The translations under genes and the position numbers were made by a program. DNA of 64,000 bases from Streptomyces sp. MBT53 (GTDB taxonomy: Bacteria; Actinomycetota; Actinomycetes; Streptomycetales; Streptomycetaceae): the NCBI RefSeq assembly GCF_016654115.1, contig NZ_JAEQAZ010000020.1, positions 1-64,000 on the forward strand, given 5' to 3'. The notes under the pieces are model-generated. The model saw only the letters and a program-made list of their open reading frames with translations, was not told the origin of the DNA and made no database searches. How positions within the stretch are numbered: position 1 is the stretch's first letter; every line of letters begins with the position of its first letter. Positions 49,417 to 60,376 of the stretch are shown in pieces.

Positions 49417-50802
49417 TCAGCGGTTGGCGACCGCCTGCTTCACGAGCGTCCGGCTGAAGTCCCACATCAGCCCGCCGCCGCTGTGCGCGTCGTCCATCAC
49501 GGCCGTGAAGGCCTCGACGAACCGGTCCACCTCGCGCTCCCCGACGATCAGCGGCGGGATCAGCTTGATGACCTCCAGGTGGTCGCCGGAGACCTGGGTG
49601 AGGATGCGGTGCCGCTGGAGCAGCGGTACGACCACCATCTGCGCGAACAGGCCCTTGCGCGCGGCCTGCAGCATGGTCCAACGGCTGCGCAGCTTCAGCG
49701 ACTTGGGCTTCCCGAACTCGATGCCGATCATCAGGCCCCGGCCGCGTACGTCGGCGAGCAGCTCGTACTTGTCGACGAGCGCCGCGAGCCGGGTCCTCAA
49801 CTGGTCCCCGGTGGCACGGGCGTTGGCGACGATCTGCTCGTTCTCCATGACGGACAGCACCGCGAGTCCGGCCGCCATGGCCTGGGCGTTGGACCCGAAG
49901 CTCGCCGAGTGGACCAGGACGCGGTCCATGGACGAGTAGACCTTCTTGAAGATCCAGTCCTTGCCGAGGGTGGCGCCGACCGGCACATAGCCGCCGGACA
50001 GCGCCTTGGCCACGCACACCAAGTCCGGTTCCACGCCGTCCTCGTGTTGGTAGGCGTAGAAGTCGCCGGTGCGGCCGAGCCCGGTCTGCACCTCGTCGGC
50101 GATGAGCAACGCCTTGTGCCGGCGCAGGAGTTCCTGCGCCGAGCGCAGATAGCCGGGCGGTGCCTCGTGGACGCCCTTGCCCTGGATCGGTTCGACGACG
50201 AGGGCGGCGACGTCGCCCTTCTTCAACTCCCGTGCCAGGGCGTCGAGATCACCGAGCGGTACGGCGGTGTCGGGCAGCAGCGGGGCGAAGCCGTCCCGGA
50301 AGCCGTCCTCGCCGTTGACCGAGAGCGAGCCGGTGGTCAGACCGTGAAAGGCGTGGTCGCAGTACAGGACGCGCGGCTTCCCGGTGGCGTACCGGGCGAA
50401 CTTGAGCGCGGTCTCGACCGCCTCGGTACCGCTGTTGCCGAAGAAGACCCGGTCCAGGTGCGGGCTGTGGGTGAGGAGCTTCTCGGCGAGCAGGCCGGGC
50501 AGCGGCTGGCAGTCGAAGCGGGTGAGGTCGGCGAGCTGGGCGTCAAGGACGTCGTGCAGCGCCTTGCGGACGACGGGGTGGTGGCGGCCGAGGCCCATCA
50601 CCCCGAACCCGGCGAGCATGTCCAGGTAGTCGTTGCCGTCCGCGTCCCAGAAGTAGGCGCCCTCGCCCCGCTCGTAGACCTTGTCGAAGCCGATGGTGTG
50701 CAACATGCGCGGGAGCTGGTGGTTGAGGTACTTGCTGTGCAGCTCGTAGCGCTCGGCTCCGCGCTCGGCCAAGAGCGCGGTGAGGTCGAACTCCTTGGTC
50801 AT
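49417..50802 (-). CDS. hpnO: Class III aminotransferase of the hopanoid cluster
   Basis: 461-aa PLP-dependent aminotransferase of the ornithine/acetylornithine type. Motifs: [46 protein letters not shown] and the PLP Lys in [15 protein letters not shown]. In hopanoid loci this protein aminates the ribose-derived side chain to give aminobacteriohopanetriol (HpnO role). ATG 50802 overlaps the dxs stop (ATGA), with AAGGAG ahead. The function is assigned from family plus position. Confidence 0.85.
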   Translation of the reverse strand: MTKEFDLTALLAERGAERYELHSKYLNHQLPRMLHTIGFDKVYERGEGAYFWDADGNDYLDMLAGFGVMGLGRHHPVVRKALHDVLDAQLADLTRFDCQPLPGLLAEKLLTHSPHLDRVFFGNSGTEAVETALKFARYATGKPRVLYCDHAFHGLTTGSLSVNGEDGFRDGFAPLLPDTAVPLGDLDALARELKKGDVAALVVEPIQGKGVHEAPPGYLRSAQELLRRHKALLIADEVQTGLGRTGDFYAYQHEDGVEPDLVCVAKALSGGYVPVGATLGKDWIFKKVYSSMDRVLVHSASFGSNAQAMAAGLAVLSVMENEQIVANARATGDQLRTRLAALVDKYELLADVRGRGLMIGIEFGKPKSLKLRSRWTMLQAARKGLFAQMVVVPLLQRHRILTQVSGDHLEVIKLIPPLIVGEREVDRFVEAFTAVMDDAHSGGGLMWDFSRTLVKQAVANR

Positions 50803-52706
50803 TCGGGTTTCTCCTTGGCTGCGTGGCCGGTCGCGTCCTTGACCGCCAGGCTTGCGCTGATCCGTCCGGCGACCTCGACGGGTGTGAGGCCGATGTCGGC
50901 GAGCACCTCGCCACGTTTGGCGTGCGCGAGGAACTGCTCCGGGATGCCGAACCGCCGTACGGGGACGTCGACTTCGGCGTCTCCCAGGGCCAGCGCCACG
51001 GCGGCGCCGACCCCGGAGGCACGGCTGTTGTCCTCCACGACGGCTACGAGGCGGTGTTCGGCGGCGAGGCCGGGCAGCGCCGGGTCGACGGGTTTGACCC
51101 AACGGGGGTCCACGACCGTGCAGTTGATGCCCCGGGCTTCGAGGAGTTCGGCGGCCTGGAGGCAGACGGGCGCCATGACTCCTACGGCGACGAGCAGCAC
51201 CTCGGGTGTCTCCGCGCCCCGGTGCAGGACGTCGAGGCCGCCCACGCGGTCGATCGCGGAGATCTCCGGTCCGACCGACTCCTTCGGGAAGCGGACGAGG
51301 GTCGGCGCGTCGTCCACGGCGACGGCTTCCCGCAGCTGGGCGCGGAGTTGGTCGGCGTCACGGGGAGCGGCGATCCGCAGGCCGGGCACGACTTGGAGGA
51401 TGGACATGTCCCACATGCCGTTGTGTGACGCTCCGTCAACTCCCGTGACCCCGGCGCGGTCCAGGACGAACGTCACCCCGCAGCGGTGCAGCGCCACGTC
51501 CATCAGGAGTTGGTCGAAGGCGCGGTTGAGGAAGGTGGCGTAGACGGCGACGACGGGATGCAGTCCACCGGTCGCGAGCCCGGCCGCCGACACGGCCGCG
51601 TGCTGCTCGGCGATGCCGACATCCCACACCCGGTCGGGGAACCTCGCGGCGAACTTGCCGAGGCCGACCGGGTGCAGCATGGCCGCCGTGATGGCCACGA
51701 CGTCGTCCCGTTCCTCCCCGATGCGCAGGATCTCGTCGCCGAACACACTGGTCCAGGAAGGGCCGTTGGAGGGCACGAGGGGCTCGCAGGTGAGCGGGTC
51801 CATCACGCCGACGGTGTGGAAGTGGTCCTCCTCGTGGGCGAGGGCGGGTTCGTAGCCGCGCCCCTTCTCCGTGAGGCAGTGGACCAGGACCGGGCCGTGG
51901 AAGCGTTTCGCGCGGCGCAGCGCGGACTCGACGGCGCCGATGTCGTGTCCGTCGATCGGGCCGACGTACTTGAGGCCCAGATCCTCGAACATGCCCTGCG
52001 GGTTGAACGCGTCCTTGAAGCCCTTCTTCGCGCCGTGCAGCGACTCGTAGACGGTGTTGCCGACGACCGGGGTGCGCAGCAGGACGTCCTTGCCCCAGGC
52101 GAGAACCTTCTCGTAGCTGTCGGTCGTGCGCAGGGTCGCCAGGTGGTTGGCGAGGCCGCCGATCGTGGGCGAGTAGGAGCGCTCGTTGTCGTTGACGACG
52201 ATGATCAGCGGGCGGTCCTTGGCGGCGGCGATGTTGTTCAGCGCCTCCCAGGCCATGCCGCCGGTGAGGGCGCCGTCGCCGATGACCGCGACGACATGGC
52301 CCTTCTTCCCTTGCACCTGGCGGGCCTTGGCGAGTCCGTCGGCCCAGCCGAGCGCGGTGGAGGCGTGGCTGTTCTCGACGATGTCGTGCTCGGACTCCTC
52401 GCGCGAGGGGTAGCCGGACAGGCCGCCCTTGCCGCGCAGCTTGGAGAAGTCCTGACGGCCCGTCAGGAGCTTGTGCACATAGCTCTGGTGGCCGGTGTCC
52501 CAGACGATGCGGTCGACCGGTGACTCGAAGACCCGGTGGAGCGCGATGGTCAGTTCCACCACGCCCAGGTTGGGCCCGAGGTGGCCGCCGGTCCTGGCCA
52601 CCGCGTGCACCAGGAACTCCCTTATCTCTTCGGACAGTTCGCCGAGTTCCGCCTCGGACAGCCCTTTCAGGTCGCGTGGTTGACGGATGCTCTCCAGAAT
52701 CGTCAC
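50799..52706 (-). CDS. dxs: 1-deoxy-D-xylulose-5-phosphate synthase
   Basis: 635-aa TPP enzyme that condenses pyruvate and glyceraldehyde 3-phosphate, the first step of the MEP isoprenoid pathway. Motifs: [16 protein letters not shown], the TPP-Mg region [16 protein letters not shown] and the transketolase-type [19 protein letters not shown]. Length is normal. It begins with an ATG at 52706 and ends overlapping the aminotransferase gene. It is probably a second, hopanoid-dedicated dxs in the genome, raising flux to squalene. Confidence 0.95.
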   Translation of the reverse strand: MTILESIRQPRDLKGLSEAELGELSEEIREFLVHAVARTGGHLGPNLGVVELTIALHRVFESPVDRIVWDTGHQSYVHKLLTGRQDFSKLRGKGGLSGYPSREESEHDIVENSHASTALGWADGLAKARQVQGKKGHVVAVIGDGALTGGMAWEALNNIAAAKDRPLIIVVNDNERSYSPTIGGLANHLATLRTTDSYEKVLAWGKDVLLRTPVVGNTVYESLHGAKKGFKDAFNPQGMFEDLGLKYVGPIDGHDIGAVESALRRAKRFHGPVLVHCLTEKGRGYEPALAHEEDHFHTVGVMDPLTCEPLVPSNGPSWTSVFGDEILRIGEERDDVVAITAAMLHPVGLGKFAARFPDRVWDVGIAEQHAAVSAAGLATGGLHPVVAVYATFLNRAFDQLLMDVALHRCGVTFVLDRAGVTGVDGASHNGMWDMSILQVVPGLRIAAPRDADQLRAQLREAVAVDDAPTLVRFPKESVGPEISAIDRVGGLDVLHRGAETPEVLLVAVGVMAPVCLQAAELLEARGINCTVVDPRWVKPVDPALPGLAAEHRLVAVVEDNSRASGVGAAVALALGDAEVDVPVRRFGIPEQFLAHAKRGEVLADIGLTPVEVAGRISASLAVKDATGHAAKEKPE

Positions 52707-52732
52707 GTCGGGCCCCCTTCGGTCCGTGCTGT

Positions 52733-53890
52733 TCAGCTCACGGTGACGGCCGGCTCCCCCGCCGCGACGCCGTCCTGCTCCATCTGCTCGGCGATCTTCA
52801 TCGCCTCCTCGATGAGGGTCTCCACGATCTTCGACTCGGGGACGGTCTTGACGACCTCGCCCTTGACGAAGATCTGGCCCTTGCCGTTGCCGGAGGCGAC
52901 GCCGAGGTCCGCCTCCCGCGCCTCACCGGGTCCGTTGACGACGCAGCCCATGACCGCGACGCGCAACGGCACCTCCATGCCTTCCAGACCCGCCGTGACC
53001 TCGTCGGCGAGCTTGTAGACGTCCACCTGGGCGCGCCCGCAGGACGGGCACGACACGATCTCGAGACGGCGGGGCTTGAGGTTCAGCGACTCCAGGATCT
53101 GGAGGCCGACCTTGACCTCCTCCACCGGCGGGGCGGACAGCGACACCCGGATCGTGTCGCCGATGCCCTCGCTGAGCAGCGCCCCGAAGGCGACCGCCGA
53201 CTTGATCGTGCCCTGGAAGGCGGGCCCGGCCTCGGTGACCCCGAGGTGCAACGGGTAGTCGCTCTGCGCGGCCAGCAGCCGGTAGGCGTTGACCATCACC
53301 ACCGGGTCGTTGTGCTTCACGGAGATCTTGATGTCACTGAAGCCGTGCTCCTCGAAGAGCGAGGCCTCCCACAGGGCCGACTCGACGAGCGCCTCGGGCG
53401 TCGCCTTGCCGTACTTCTGGAGCAACCGCCGGTCCAGGGAACCGGCGTTGACCCCGATGCGGATCGGCGTGCCGTGGTCCTTGGCGGCCCGCGCGATCTC
53501 CTTGACCTTGTCGTCGAACTGCTTGATGTTGCCGGGGTTCACGCGAACTGCCGCGCACCCGGCCTCGATTGCGGCGAAGACGTACTTGGGCTGGAAGTGG
53601 ATGTCCGCGATCACCGGGATCTGCGACTTGCGCGCGATGGTGGCCAGCGCGTCCGCGTCGTCCTGCGTGGGGCAGGCGACGCGGACGATCTGGCAGCCGG
53701 ACGCGGTGAGTTCGGCGATCTGCTGGAGGGTGGCGCCGATGTCCGACGTACGGGTCGTGGTCATCGACTGGACCGACACGGGGGCCCCGCCCCCGACCGC
53801 CACCGGCCCGACCTGGATCTGCCGCGACACACGTCGCGCGGCGATCGGCCGGACCGGCATCTCGGGGACGCCCAGGGACACTGCGGTCAT
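52733..53890 (-). CDS. ispG: (E)-4-hydroxy-3-methylbut-2-enyl-diphosphate synthase
   Basis: 385-aa iron-sulfur enzyme (GcpE) that converts methylerythritol cyclodiphosphate to HMBPP, the sixth committed step after Dxs. N-terminal barrel: [43 protein letters not shown]-terminal [4Fe-4S] ligands: [10 protein letters not shown] and CVVNGPGEA. It lies 26 bases ahead of dxs and 4 bases after hpnH. A cluster copy like dxs, it supports isoprenoid supply for hopanoids. Confidence 0.95.
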   Translation of the reverse strand: MTAVSLGVPEMPVRPIAARRVSRQIQVGPVAVGGGAPVSVQSMTTTRTSDIGATLQQIAELTASGCQIVRVACPTQDDADALATIARKSQIPVIADIHFQPKYVFAAIEAGCAAVRVNPGNIKQFDDKVKEIARAAKDHGTPIRIGVNAGSLDRRLLQKYGKATPEALVESALWEASLFEEHGFSDIKISVKHNDPVVMVNAYRLLAAQSDYPLHLGVTEAGPAFQGTIKSAVAFGALLSEGIGDTIRVSLSAPPVEEVKVGLQILESLNLKPRRLEIVSCPSCGRAQVDVYKLADEVTAGLEGMEVPLRVAVMGCVVNGPGEAREADLGVASGNGKGQIFVKGEVVKTVPESKIVETLIEEAMKIAEQMEQDGVAAGEPAVTVS

Positions 53891-53894
53891 GACG

Positions 53895-54917
53895 TCAGTC
53901 GCGGTTTCCGGCGACGGTCTCGCGCATGGCCCGCAGCGACTCCTTGAGGGAGCCCATGGTGGCGAGGACGGCGGTGGGCTCGTAGCCGCAGTGCGCCATG
54001 CAGTTGGCGCAGCGCGGGTCCTTGCCGCGGCCGTACTTGTCCCAATCGGTCTCCTCGATCAGCTCCCGGTACGTGGGCACGTACCCGTCGCTCATCAGGT
54101 AGCAGGGGCGCTGCCAGCCGAAGAGCGAGTAGTTCGGGATCGCCCAGGCCGTGCACGGGAAGTCGACCTTGCCCTCCAGGAAGTCCAGGAAGAGCGGGGA
54201 GTGGTTGAGCCGCCACTTGCGGCGGTTGCCGCCCGCGAAGGCCTTCTTGAACAGCTCGTGGGTCTGCGCGACACCCAGGAAGTGCTCCTGGTCGGGCGCC
54301 TTCTCGTAGGCGTAGGCGGGCGAGATCATCATCTCGTCGACCTTGATGTCGTCGTTGAGGAAGTTCAGGACCTCGATGATGGTCTGCGGGGTGTCCGTGT
54401 TGAAGAAGGTCGAGTTGGTGGTGACCCGGAAGCCGCGCTTCTTGGCCTCCTTCATCGCCTCCACGGCCTCGTCGAACACACCCTCCTTCGCGACGGACTC
54501 GTCGTGCCGCTCGCGCAGCCCGTCGATGTGCACCGCGAAGGCGAAGTACGGGGAGGGCGTGAACTTGTCGAGCTTCTTGCGCAGCAGCATGGCGTTGGTG
54601 CAGAGGAAGACGTACTTCTTCTTCGCCACCAACTGCCGCACGATCTCGTCGATCTGAGGGTGCATCAGGGGCTCGCCGCCCGCGATGGACACCATCGGCG
54701 CACCGGACTCGAGCACCGCCCCGACGGCCTGGGCGACCGGCATGCGCTGCTTGAGCACACCCGCCGGGTGCTGGATCTTGCCGCAGCCCTCGCACTTCAG
54801 ATTGCACGCGAAGAGAGGTTCCAGCTCCACGATCAGGGGGAACTTGTCCCGCTTGCGGAGCTTTTGTTCAGCCAAGTATGTAGCGACCTTGATTGTCTGG
54901 CGCAGCGGCATGGCCAT
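53895..54917 (-). CDS. hpnH: Adenosyl-hopene transferase HpnH (radical SAM)
   Basis: 340-aa radical SAM enzyme that joins the 5'-deoxyadenosyl group to diploptene, the first side-chain step. [4Fe-4S] cysteines Cys38, Cys42 and Cys45 ([10 protein letters not shown]) with GGEPLMHPQ, and a C-terminal cysteine cluster ([10 protein letters not shown]). Start ATG 54917, with a strong GGAGGTGA ribosome site inside the end of hpnG, 5 bases away. The order hpnG-hpnH-ispG-dxs is the conserved one in Streptomyces. Confidence 0.95.
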   Translation of the reverse strand: MAMPLRQTIKVATYLAEQKLRKRDKFPLIVELEPLFACNLKCEGCGKIQHPAGVLKQRMPVAQAVGAVLESGAPMVSIAGGEPLMHPQIDEIVRQLVAKKKYVFLCTNAMLLRKKLDKFTPSPYFAFAVHIDGLRERHDESVAKEGVFDEAVEAMKEAKKRGFRVTTNSTFFNTDTPQTIIEVLNFLNDDIKVDEMMISPAYAYEKAPDQEHFLGVAQTHELFKKAFAGGNRRKWRLNHSPLFLDFLEGKVDFPCTAWAIPNYSLFGWQRPCYLMSDGYVPTYRELIEETDWDKYGRGKDPRCANCMAHCGYEPTAVLATMGSLKESLRAMRETVAGNRD

Positions 54918-54922
54918 CTGGC

Positions 54923-55564
54923 TCACCTCCGAGGGAGCAGCAAAGAACGGTGCCATTCGAAAAAAGCGGGAAGAACGGAACGAAGAACGCGGAAAGCCGA
55001 TATTCCACCGCGCACCGTGCCGATCCGGACGAGTTCATGTTCAGGAGCGTCCACGACCACCCGTACGGCCGCAACCGGGCGCGCGCCCGTGCGCACGGCG
55101 CTCAGCAGCGTGGCCGCCGACTCCATGTCGACCGCGATTGCGCCGGTCGCGAGCAGATCCGACCGTTCCTGACCGCGGACGACATGATCGGAGCCGGTCA
55201 GGGGGCCGGTGTGGACGGTGCGTCCGGGGAGGGCCCGCACCAGTTCCTTGACGAGCAGTTCGGTGGCGACGCACGGAACGGTTCCGCGCGGGTCCCGGGT
55301 CTCCTCGGCGACCACCAGGTCGCCGGGGTGCATGCCGGGGGCTAGTCCGGCGCAGAAGCCCGTGGCCAGTACGGCGGCCTCGGACAGCGCCGGGTCGGTG
55401 AGGCGCCGGGTGACGGCCGTTTCGGCCGCCGCGGGCCCCATGCCCGTCCGCAGGACGGTGACCTGCCCGCCGGCGCCGGAGCGGTCGCCGGTGCGCAGGG
55501 CGAGGTGCTCGATGCCGAGCGCGCAGGCGATCAACAGTGGCGGAGCGGCGGGCCGGGTGCTCAT
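54923..55564 (-). CDS. hpnG: Phosphorylase-family hopanoid protein HpnG
   Basis: 213-aa nucleoside-phosphorylase-like protein that removes adenine from adenosylhopane to give ribosylhopane. Motifs: VLRTGMGPAAAETAV, VLATGFCAGLAPGMHPGDLVVAEET and the ribose-binding IAVDMESAATL. Its ATG overlaps the last base of the shc stop (TGATG). The fold and position give the assignment; biochemical proof comes from other bacteria. Confidence 0.9.
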   Translation of the reverse strand: MSTRPAAPPLLIACALGIEHLALRTGDRSGAGGQVTVLRTGMGPAAAETAVTRRLTDPALSEAAVLATGFCAGLAPGMHPGDLVVAEETRDPRGTVPCVATELLVKELVRALPGRTVHTGPLTGSDHVVRGQERSDLLATGAIAVDMESAATLLSAVRTGARPVAAVRVVVDAPEHELVRIGTVRGGISAFRVLRSVLPAFFEWHRSLLLPRR

Positions 55565-57579
55565 CAGCCCCCCTTGGTCGGGGAGACGGCCGGGGAGACG
55601 GTCCGGGTGAACGGTTCTCCGTGGACGTAGCGCCCGAGCGCGGTGAGCGGGAAGACCTGCCGGTAGAGGTGGTAGTTGATGGAGAAGTCCCACGGGAAGC
55701 CGGTCCCCGTGAAGTAGGGCTCGTCCCAGGAGCCGTCCTCCCGCTGGGTGGCCGCGAGCCATTCGATGCCGCGCTCGACGGCCTTGGAGTCGTGCTCCCC
55801 GGCCGCCAGCAGGGCCATCAGCGCCCAGGCCGTCTGCGAGGCGGTCGAGGCGCCCCGGCCGCTCCACTCCTTGGCGTACTTGTAGGAACGCAGATCCTCG
55901 CCCCAGCCGCCGTCGTCGTTCTGCACGGTCTCCAGCCAGGTCACCGCGCGCCGGATCGCCGGATGCGAGCCGGGGATCCCGGCCGCGGCGAGGGCGGGCA
56001 CCACGGACCCTGTGCCGTAGACGTAGTTGACGCCCCAGCGCCCGAACCACGAGCCGTCCGGCTCCTGTTCGGCGAGGAGCCACTCGATGCCGCGCCGGGT
56101 GCGCGGGTCGTGGGCGAGGCCCTCGACGGCGAGCATCTCGACGACGTGCGCGGTGACGTCCGCCGACGGCGGGTCGATGACCTCGCCGAAGTCGCAGAAC
56201 GGGAGCCGGTTGGGGAAGGGGCTGGTGTTGTCGACGTCGAAGGCGCCCCAACCGCCGTTCTTGGACTGCATTCCGAGGTTCCAGCGGACTCCGCGTCCGA
56301 CGGCCCGGTCGAGGCGTTCCGGGTCGTGATGTCTGACCCGGCGCAGCGCGAGCACGACCTCGGCGGTGTCGTCGATGTCGGGGTAGTTGTCGTTGTGGAA
56401 CTCGAACGCCCAGCCGCCGGGCGGCAGTTGGGGCCGTTTGACCGCCCAGTCGCCGGGGCGGACGATCTCCTCCCCGAGCATCCAGTCGGCGGCCTTGACC
56501 AGTTGGGGGTGGTCGGCGGGCACGCCCGCGTCGGCGAGCGCGATGGTCGCGAGGCAGGTGTCCCACACCGGGGACTGGCATGCCTCGATCATCCGGGCCC
56601 CGTCCTCGCGCCAGATCGCGAACCGGTCCAGCGACTCAAGTCCCGCGCGCATCACGGGGTGTTCGAGGTCGTAGCCCAGCAGGTGCAGGGCGATCACCGA
56701 GTACACGGCCGGCGGCTGGATGCCGCCCCAGCAGCCGTCGTTCTCCTGCCGCTCGATGATCCAGCGCGCCGCCGTGTTCATCGCGGACTTGCGCAGCTTG
56801 CGCGGGGCGACCTTGCGGTAGAGGTGCAGTGCCTTGTCGAGGCGTTGGAAGGCGCCGTCCCAACTCGCCACCTTGGCGAGGGGCTTGACCGGGTTCGGGT
56901 CGTTCGCGTCGGTGTGGAGTTCGTCGAGGGGGAAGGGCGCGGGCCGTACCGGCCGCTTCGCGGAGACCACCGTCAGCGGCACGATGGTCTGCCGGGCCCA
57001 GCACCCGAAGTCGTAGATGTTGAGGGGTACCCAGGTGGGGAAGTAGATGAGTTCCGGCGGGAGTTCGGGCAGGTCGTCCCACTTCCACCAGCCGAACAGC
57101 GCGAGCCAGATGCGGGTGAAGACGCGGGCCGAGGCGATGCCGCCGCGCTCGCGGACCCACGCGGAGGCCTTCGCCATGTGCGGGGCGTCCGGCGCGTCAC
57201 CGGCGAGCCGGAGGGCGACGTACGCCTCGATGGTGGTGGAGAGTTCGCCGGGTCCGCCGTAGAAGCTGGCCCAGGTGCCGTCCTCGCGCTGCTCGCCGCG
57301 GATGAAGAGTGCGGCGGCCCGGGTCGTCGACTCGTCGCGGATGCCCAGGAACTGACGGAGCAACAGATCCTCGGCGTCCATCGTGACGTTCGTGTCGAGG
57401 TCGCCCTTCCACCAACCCTGGGGGTCCTGCTGCGAGAGCAGGAAGTCGGTGGCGCGTTGCACGGCGAGTGCGGCGGCGTCGTGCACCCCGGCCGCCGCGG
57501 GGGTGTTGATGTCGGTTTCGCTGGCCGCGGCAACACGGGGCTGGATGGCCCCGGTGCTTCCGTCGGTCGTCGCTGTCAT
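55564..57579 (-). CDS. shc: Squalene-hopene cyclase
   Basis: 671-aa membrane-associated cyclase that turns squalene into hopene and diplopterol. The catalytic DxDD is DIDDTAE near residue 400. Repeated QW-type motifs are spread along the protein (QDPQGWW, QENDGCWGG, GGWGAFD, EPDGSWFGRWG, DDGGWGED, EDGSWDE). Start ATG 57579 with AGGGGAAG ahead; an upstream open frame has no family similarity. A 112-base gap separates it from the prenyl synthase gene. Confidence 0.96.
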   Translation of the reverse strand: MTATTDGSTGAIQPRVAAASETDINTPAAAGVHDAAALAVQRATDFLLSQQDPQGWWKGDLDTNVTMDAEDLLLRQFLGIRDESTTRAAALFIRGEQREDGTWASFYGGPGELSTTIEAYVALRLAGDAPDAPHMAKASAWVRERGGIASARVFTRIWLALFGWWKWDDLPELPPELIYFPTWVPLNIYDFGCWARQTIVPLTVVSAKRPVRPAPFPLDELHTDANDPNPVKPLAKVASWDGAFQRLDKALHLYRKVAPRKLRKSAMNTAARWIIERQENDGCWGGIQPPAVYSVIALHLLGYDLEHPVMRAGLESLDRFAIWREDGARMIEACQSPVWDTCLATIALADAGVPADHPQLVKAADWMLGEEIVRPGDWAVKRPQLPPGGWAFEFHNDNYPDIDDTAEVVLALRRVRHHDPERLDRAVGRGVRWNLGMQSKNGGWGAFDVDNTSPFPNRLPFCDFGEVIDPPSADVTAHVVEMLAVEGLAHDPRTRRGIEWLLAEQEPDGSWFGRWGVNYVYGTGSVVPALAAAGIPGSHPAIRRAVTWLETVQNDDGGWGEDLRSYKYAKEWSGRGASTASQTAWALMALLAAGEHDSKAVERGIEWLAATQREDGSWDEPYFTGTGFPWDFSINYHLYRQVFPLTALGRYVHGEPFTRTVSPAVSPTKGG

Positions 57580-57691
57580 GGCTTCCCCTTCGTGCAGTGG
57601 CATGTCTCTGCTGTGGGTCCGCCGTCGGCCGGTACTCGTATCTCCGCAGCACCGGCCGGCGACTACGCGAGGGCTATTCGACCGATAGTGA

Positions 57692-58825
57692 TCATCTCTT
57701 TCGTACGACGACGAAGTCGGCGAGCGCCGTGAACTGCGCCCGAACCCGGTCGGGCATGGCGATGGCGTCCAGGACCTCGATGGCGATGGTGTGCTGACGG
57801 CGTGCCTCTTCGGCGGTCCACTCGCGGCCGCCGGCCTCCTCGATGAGCGCGGCGCGGGCGGCGAACTCCTCCTCGGAGAAGTTCTCGAAGTCGCTGCTCT
57901 TGGCGTCGGCGGCGAGGATCTCGCCGAGCCGCTCGGAGGCGGGTCCGCCCGCCGCGAGCGCCGCCACCACGGGCAGGGACTTCTTGCGCTGGCGCAGATC
58001 GCTCCAGGTCTGCTTCCCGGTGGCCTCCGGGTCGCCCCAGATGCCGAGGAGGTCGTCGACGGCCTGGAAGGCCAGGCCGAGGTGGTGGCCGTACTTCTCC
58101 AGGACGTCCGCGGTGCGGTCGTCCGCACCGCCGAGCACGGCCCCGATGGAGGAGGCGCAGGCGAGCAGGGCGCCGGTCTTGTTGCCCTCCATCTCCAGGC
58201 ACTCCTCGACGCTGACGCGGTCGCGGTGCTCGTAGGAGATGTCCTGCGCCTGGCCGTCGATGAGGGCGCGGGTCGCGGTGGTGAGGCGGCGGGTGGCGCG
58301 GCCGGCCTCGACGGTGCCGAGCTCCAGCAGGACCTCGTTGGCGAGCGCGAACAGGGCGTCGCCGACCAGGATGGCCTGCGCGGGGCCGTGCACCTTCCAC
58401 ACGGTGTCGCGGTGCCGGCGCTGTTCGTCGCCGTCCATCAGGTCGTCGTGCAGCAGCGAGAAGTTGTGGACCAGCTCGACGGCGACGGCACCCGGGATGC
58501 CGACCTCGGGCGCGGCACCGGTGACCTCGGCGGAGAGCACGGCGAGCGCGGGGCGCACGGCCTTGCCGCCGTCGCCGGCGGCCGGGTTGCCCTCGGCGTC
58601 GATCCAGCCGAAGTGGTAGGCGGAGACGGTGTCCATGGGCGGTGCCAGACGGTCAACGGCTGCGCGCAGCACCGGTGTGGCAAGGGTCCGGCCGCGCTCC
58701 AGGAGCGCGGACACGTCCACCGCGGTCCTCGCAGCGGCCGTCTCGGCCGGGGGCACAGTGGGCACAGTCTCTCCTCTTGTCGCGGTACCGGGGGTGCGGG
58801 GGCCTGCCGCGTGCTCGTCGAGCAT
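57692..58825 (-). CDS. Polyprenyl diphosphate synthase
   Basis: 377-aa trans-prenyltransferase. First Asp-rich motif: HDDLMDGD in NFSLLHDDLMDGDEQRRH; second: VDDLLGIWGD; also GKAVRPALAVLS (the GGKRxRP-like motif reads GGKAVRP). It probably makes farnesyl diphosphate for squalene, although GGPP synthase activity cannot be excluded. The N-terminal 50 residues are a low-complexity extension. ATG 58825 overlaps the hpnE stop (TGATG). Its place between hpnE and shc is standard for Streptomyces. Confidence 0.92.
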   Translation of the reverse strand: MLDEHAAGPRTPGTATRGETVPTVPPAETAAARTAVDVSALLERGRTLATPVLRAAVDRLAPPMDTVSAYHFGWIDAEGNPAAGDGGKAVRPALAVLSAEVTGAAPEVGIPGAVAVELVHNFSLLHDDLMDGDEQRRHRDTVWKVHGPAQAILVGDALFALANEVLLELGTVEAGRATRRLTTATRALIDGQAQDISYEHRDRVSVEECLEMEGNKTGALLACASSIGAVLGGADDRTADVLEKYGHHLGLAFQAVDDLLGIWGDPEATGKQTWSDLRQRKKSLPVVAALAAGGPASERLGEILAADAKSSDFENFSEEEFAARAALIEEAGGREWTAEEARRQHTIAIEVLDAIAMPDRVRAQFTALADFVVVRKR

Positions 58826-60258
58826 CACGCCGCCTCCTCGAACTCGAAGAGCCGATGGGGGCGGGGCCGGCCCAGGGCAGCGAGCGCGGCATCCGCGGCG
58901 CTCACCCCACTGCGGACCGCACTTTCCATGGTCGCGGGCCACCCTGTGGCGGTCCACGCTCCGGCCAGGTACAGGCCGGGGGCCTTGGTGCGGGCGCCGG
59001 GCCGCAGCCGTCCGACGCCGGGGGCGGGAGCGAACGTCGCCGTGCGCTCCCTGGTCACGAAGAAGTCCCTCACCTCGGCGCCGCGCGCACCGGGCAGCAG
59101 CCGTTCCAGTTCGGGGAGATAGCGCTCGCGCAGTTCGGCGACGGTCTCGTCGATCTCGTCGTGCGCGGCGGACTGGGACAGCGCCAGGTACTGGCCGTCC
59201 TTCAGCCCGGACGCGTCGGTCCGGTCGAACACCCACTGCACGGGGCTGCCCAGCGCGGCGAAGAAGGGCCGGGCGAGCACCTTGCGGTCGTAGACGACGT
59301 GGACGTTGAGGATCGGCGCGGTGTCGATGGCGAGCAGCCGCTCAGGGGCGTCGAGGGCCCCGTCGGGCAGCAGATCGTGGGCCTCGCGCTGGGGTACGGC
59401 GAGGACGACGGCGTCGGCCTCGATGCTCTCGCCGGGAACCTGGACGGTCCAACGCCCGTTCTCCTCAGTGGAGACGGAGGTGACGCGTGTACGGACTTCG
59501 GTGCGCACGCCCGCGGAGTCGAGCGCCTTGCGGGCCAGCCGGTCGTGCAGTTCGCCCAGCGGCACATGGGCCCAGCCGATGTCGGCCGCGCCCGGGTCGG
59601 AGAGCAGACCGGTCTTGAACACCATCGCGGCCAGCGCCAGCGAGGAATCGCCGGCCACCGCGTTGAGGGTGGCGACCCCCACCAGGTCCCACAGTGCCTC
59701 GACGGCACGCGCCGACTGACCGTGGGCGGCCAGCCAGCTGCCGAAGTCCTGCGCGTCCAGGGCCGGATCGTTGAGGTCGAGCGCTTTGAGCGCGAGAGCG
59801 GCACGGCCGACTTTGACGCGCTCGGCGAGCGAGAGATGCGGGTAGGTCGCGAGGCTGCGCCCGAGATGCAGCGGCACGGGCAGCGCATCGCGCCGCAGTC
59901 TGCCGAGCCTGCGTCCCTCGGGGCGGTTCGCGTCGAGTACGGGCACGTCGAGACGATCCTGCAGCGGCGACAGCGCCGAGCCCTCGATGCGGTCGAGGAA
60001 CCAGCGGTAGGCGGTGCAACAACGCAGATACACGTGCTGGCCGTTGTCGACGGTCAGGTCGCCGCGCTGGAAGGAGAAGGCGAGTCCGCCCAGGCGCGGA
60101 CGGCCTTCGAGCAACGTCACACGGACTCCGGCATCGGCGAGCGCGAGCGCGGTGGTGACGCCGGCCAGCCCGCCGCCGACCACGACGGCATGGCGCCCGG
60201 CCCCGCCCGTCGATGGATCCGAGGGCAGCCCGTCGCCGCCCTGCGTCCCGTCGCTCAT
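58825..60258 (-). CDS. hpnE: Hydroxysqualene/squalene-associated FAD desaturase HpnE
   Basis: 477-aa FAD-dependent amine-oxidase-family protein that reduces hydroxysqualene to squalene, the last squalene step after HpnC/D. N-terminal dinucleotide motif: VVVGGGLAGVTTALALADAG, followed by RPRLGGLAFSF. C-terminal FAD region: GLYLAGAWTATGWPATMESAVRSG. ATG 60258 with a GGGGGGAG ribosome site. A 118-base gap precedes it from hpnD; no promoter motif is visible there. Confidence 0.93.
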   Translation of the reverse strand: MSDGTQGGDGLPSDPSTGGAGRHAVVVGGGLAGVTTALALADAGVRVTLLEGRPRLGGLAFSFQRGDLTVDNGQHVYLRCCTAYRWFLDRIEGSALSPLQDRLDVPVLDANRPEGRRLGRLRRDALPVPLHLGRSLATYPHLSLAERVKVGRAALALKALDLNDPALDAQDFGSWLAAHGQSARAVEALWDLVGVATLNAVAGDSSLALAAMVFKTGLLSDPGAADIGWAHVPLGELHDRLARKALDSAGVRTEVRTRVTSVSTEENGRWTVQVPGESIEADAVVLAVPQREAHDLLPDGALDAPERLLAIDTAPILNVHVVYDRKVLARPFFAALGSPVQWVFDRTDASGLKDGQYLALSQSAAHDEIDETVAELRERYLPELERLLPGARGAEVRDFFVTRERTATFAPAPGVGRLRPGARTKAPGLYLAGAWTATGWPATMESAVRSGVSAADAALAALGRPRPHRLFEFEEAA

Positions 60259-60376
60259 CGTGCACTCCCCCCTGTGCGCCCACCGTGGCAGGTCGTTGCA
60301 GTCAGGGACGCGACTTCACACCGGAGGGTTGCGTGCCGCATTTCTCCGGTGACATCACCTTGGCCCACTTTGTCCA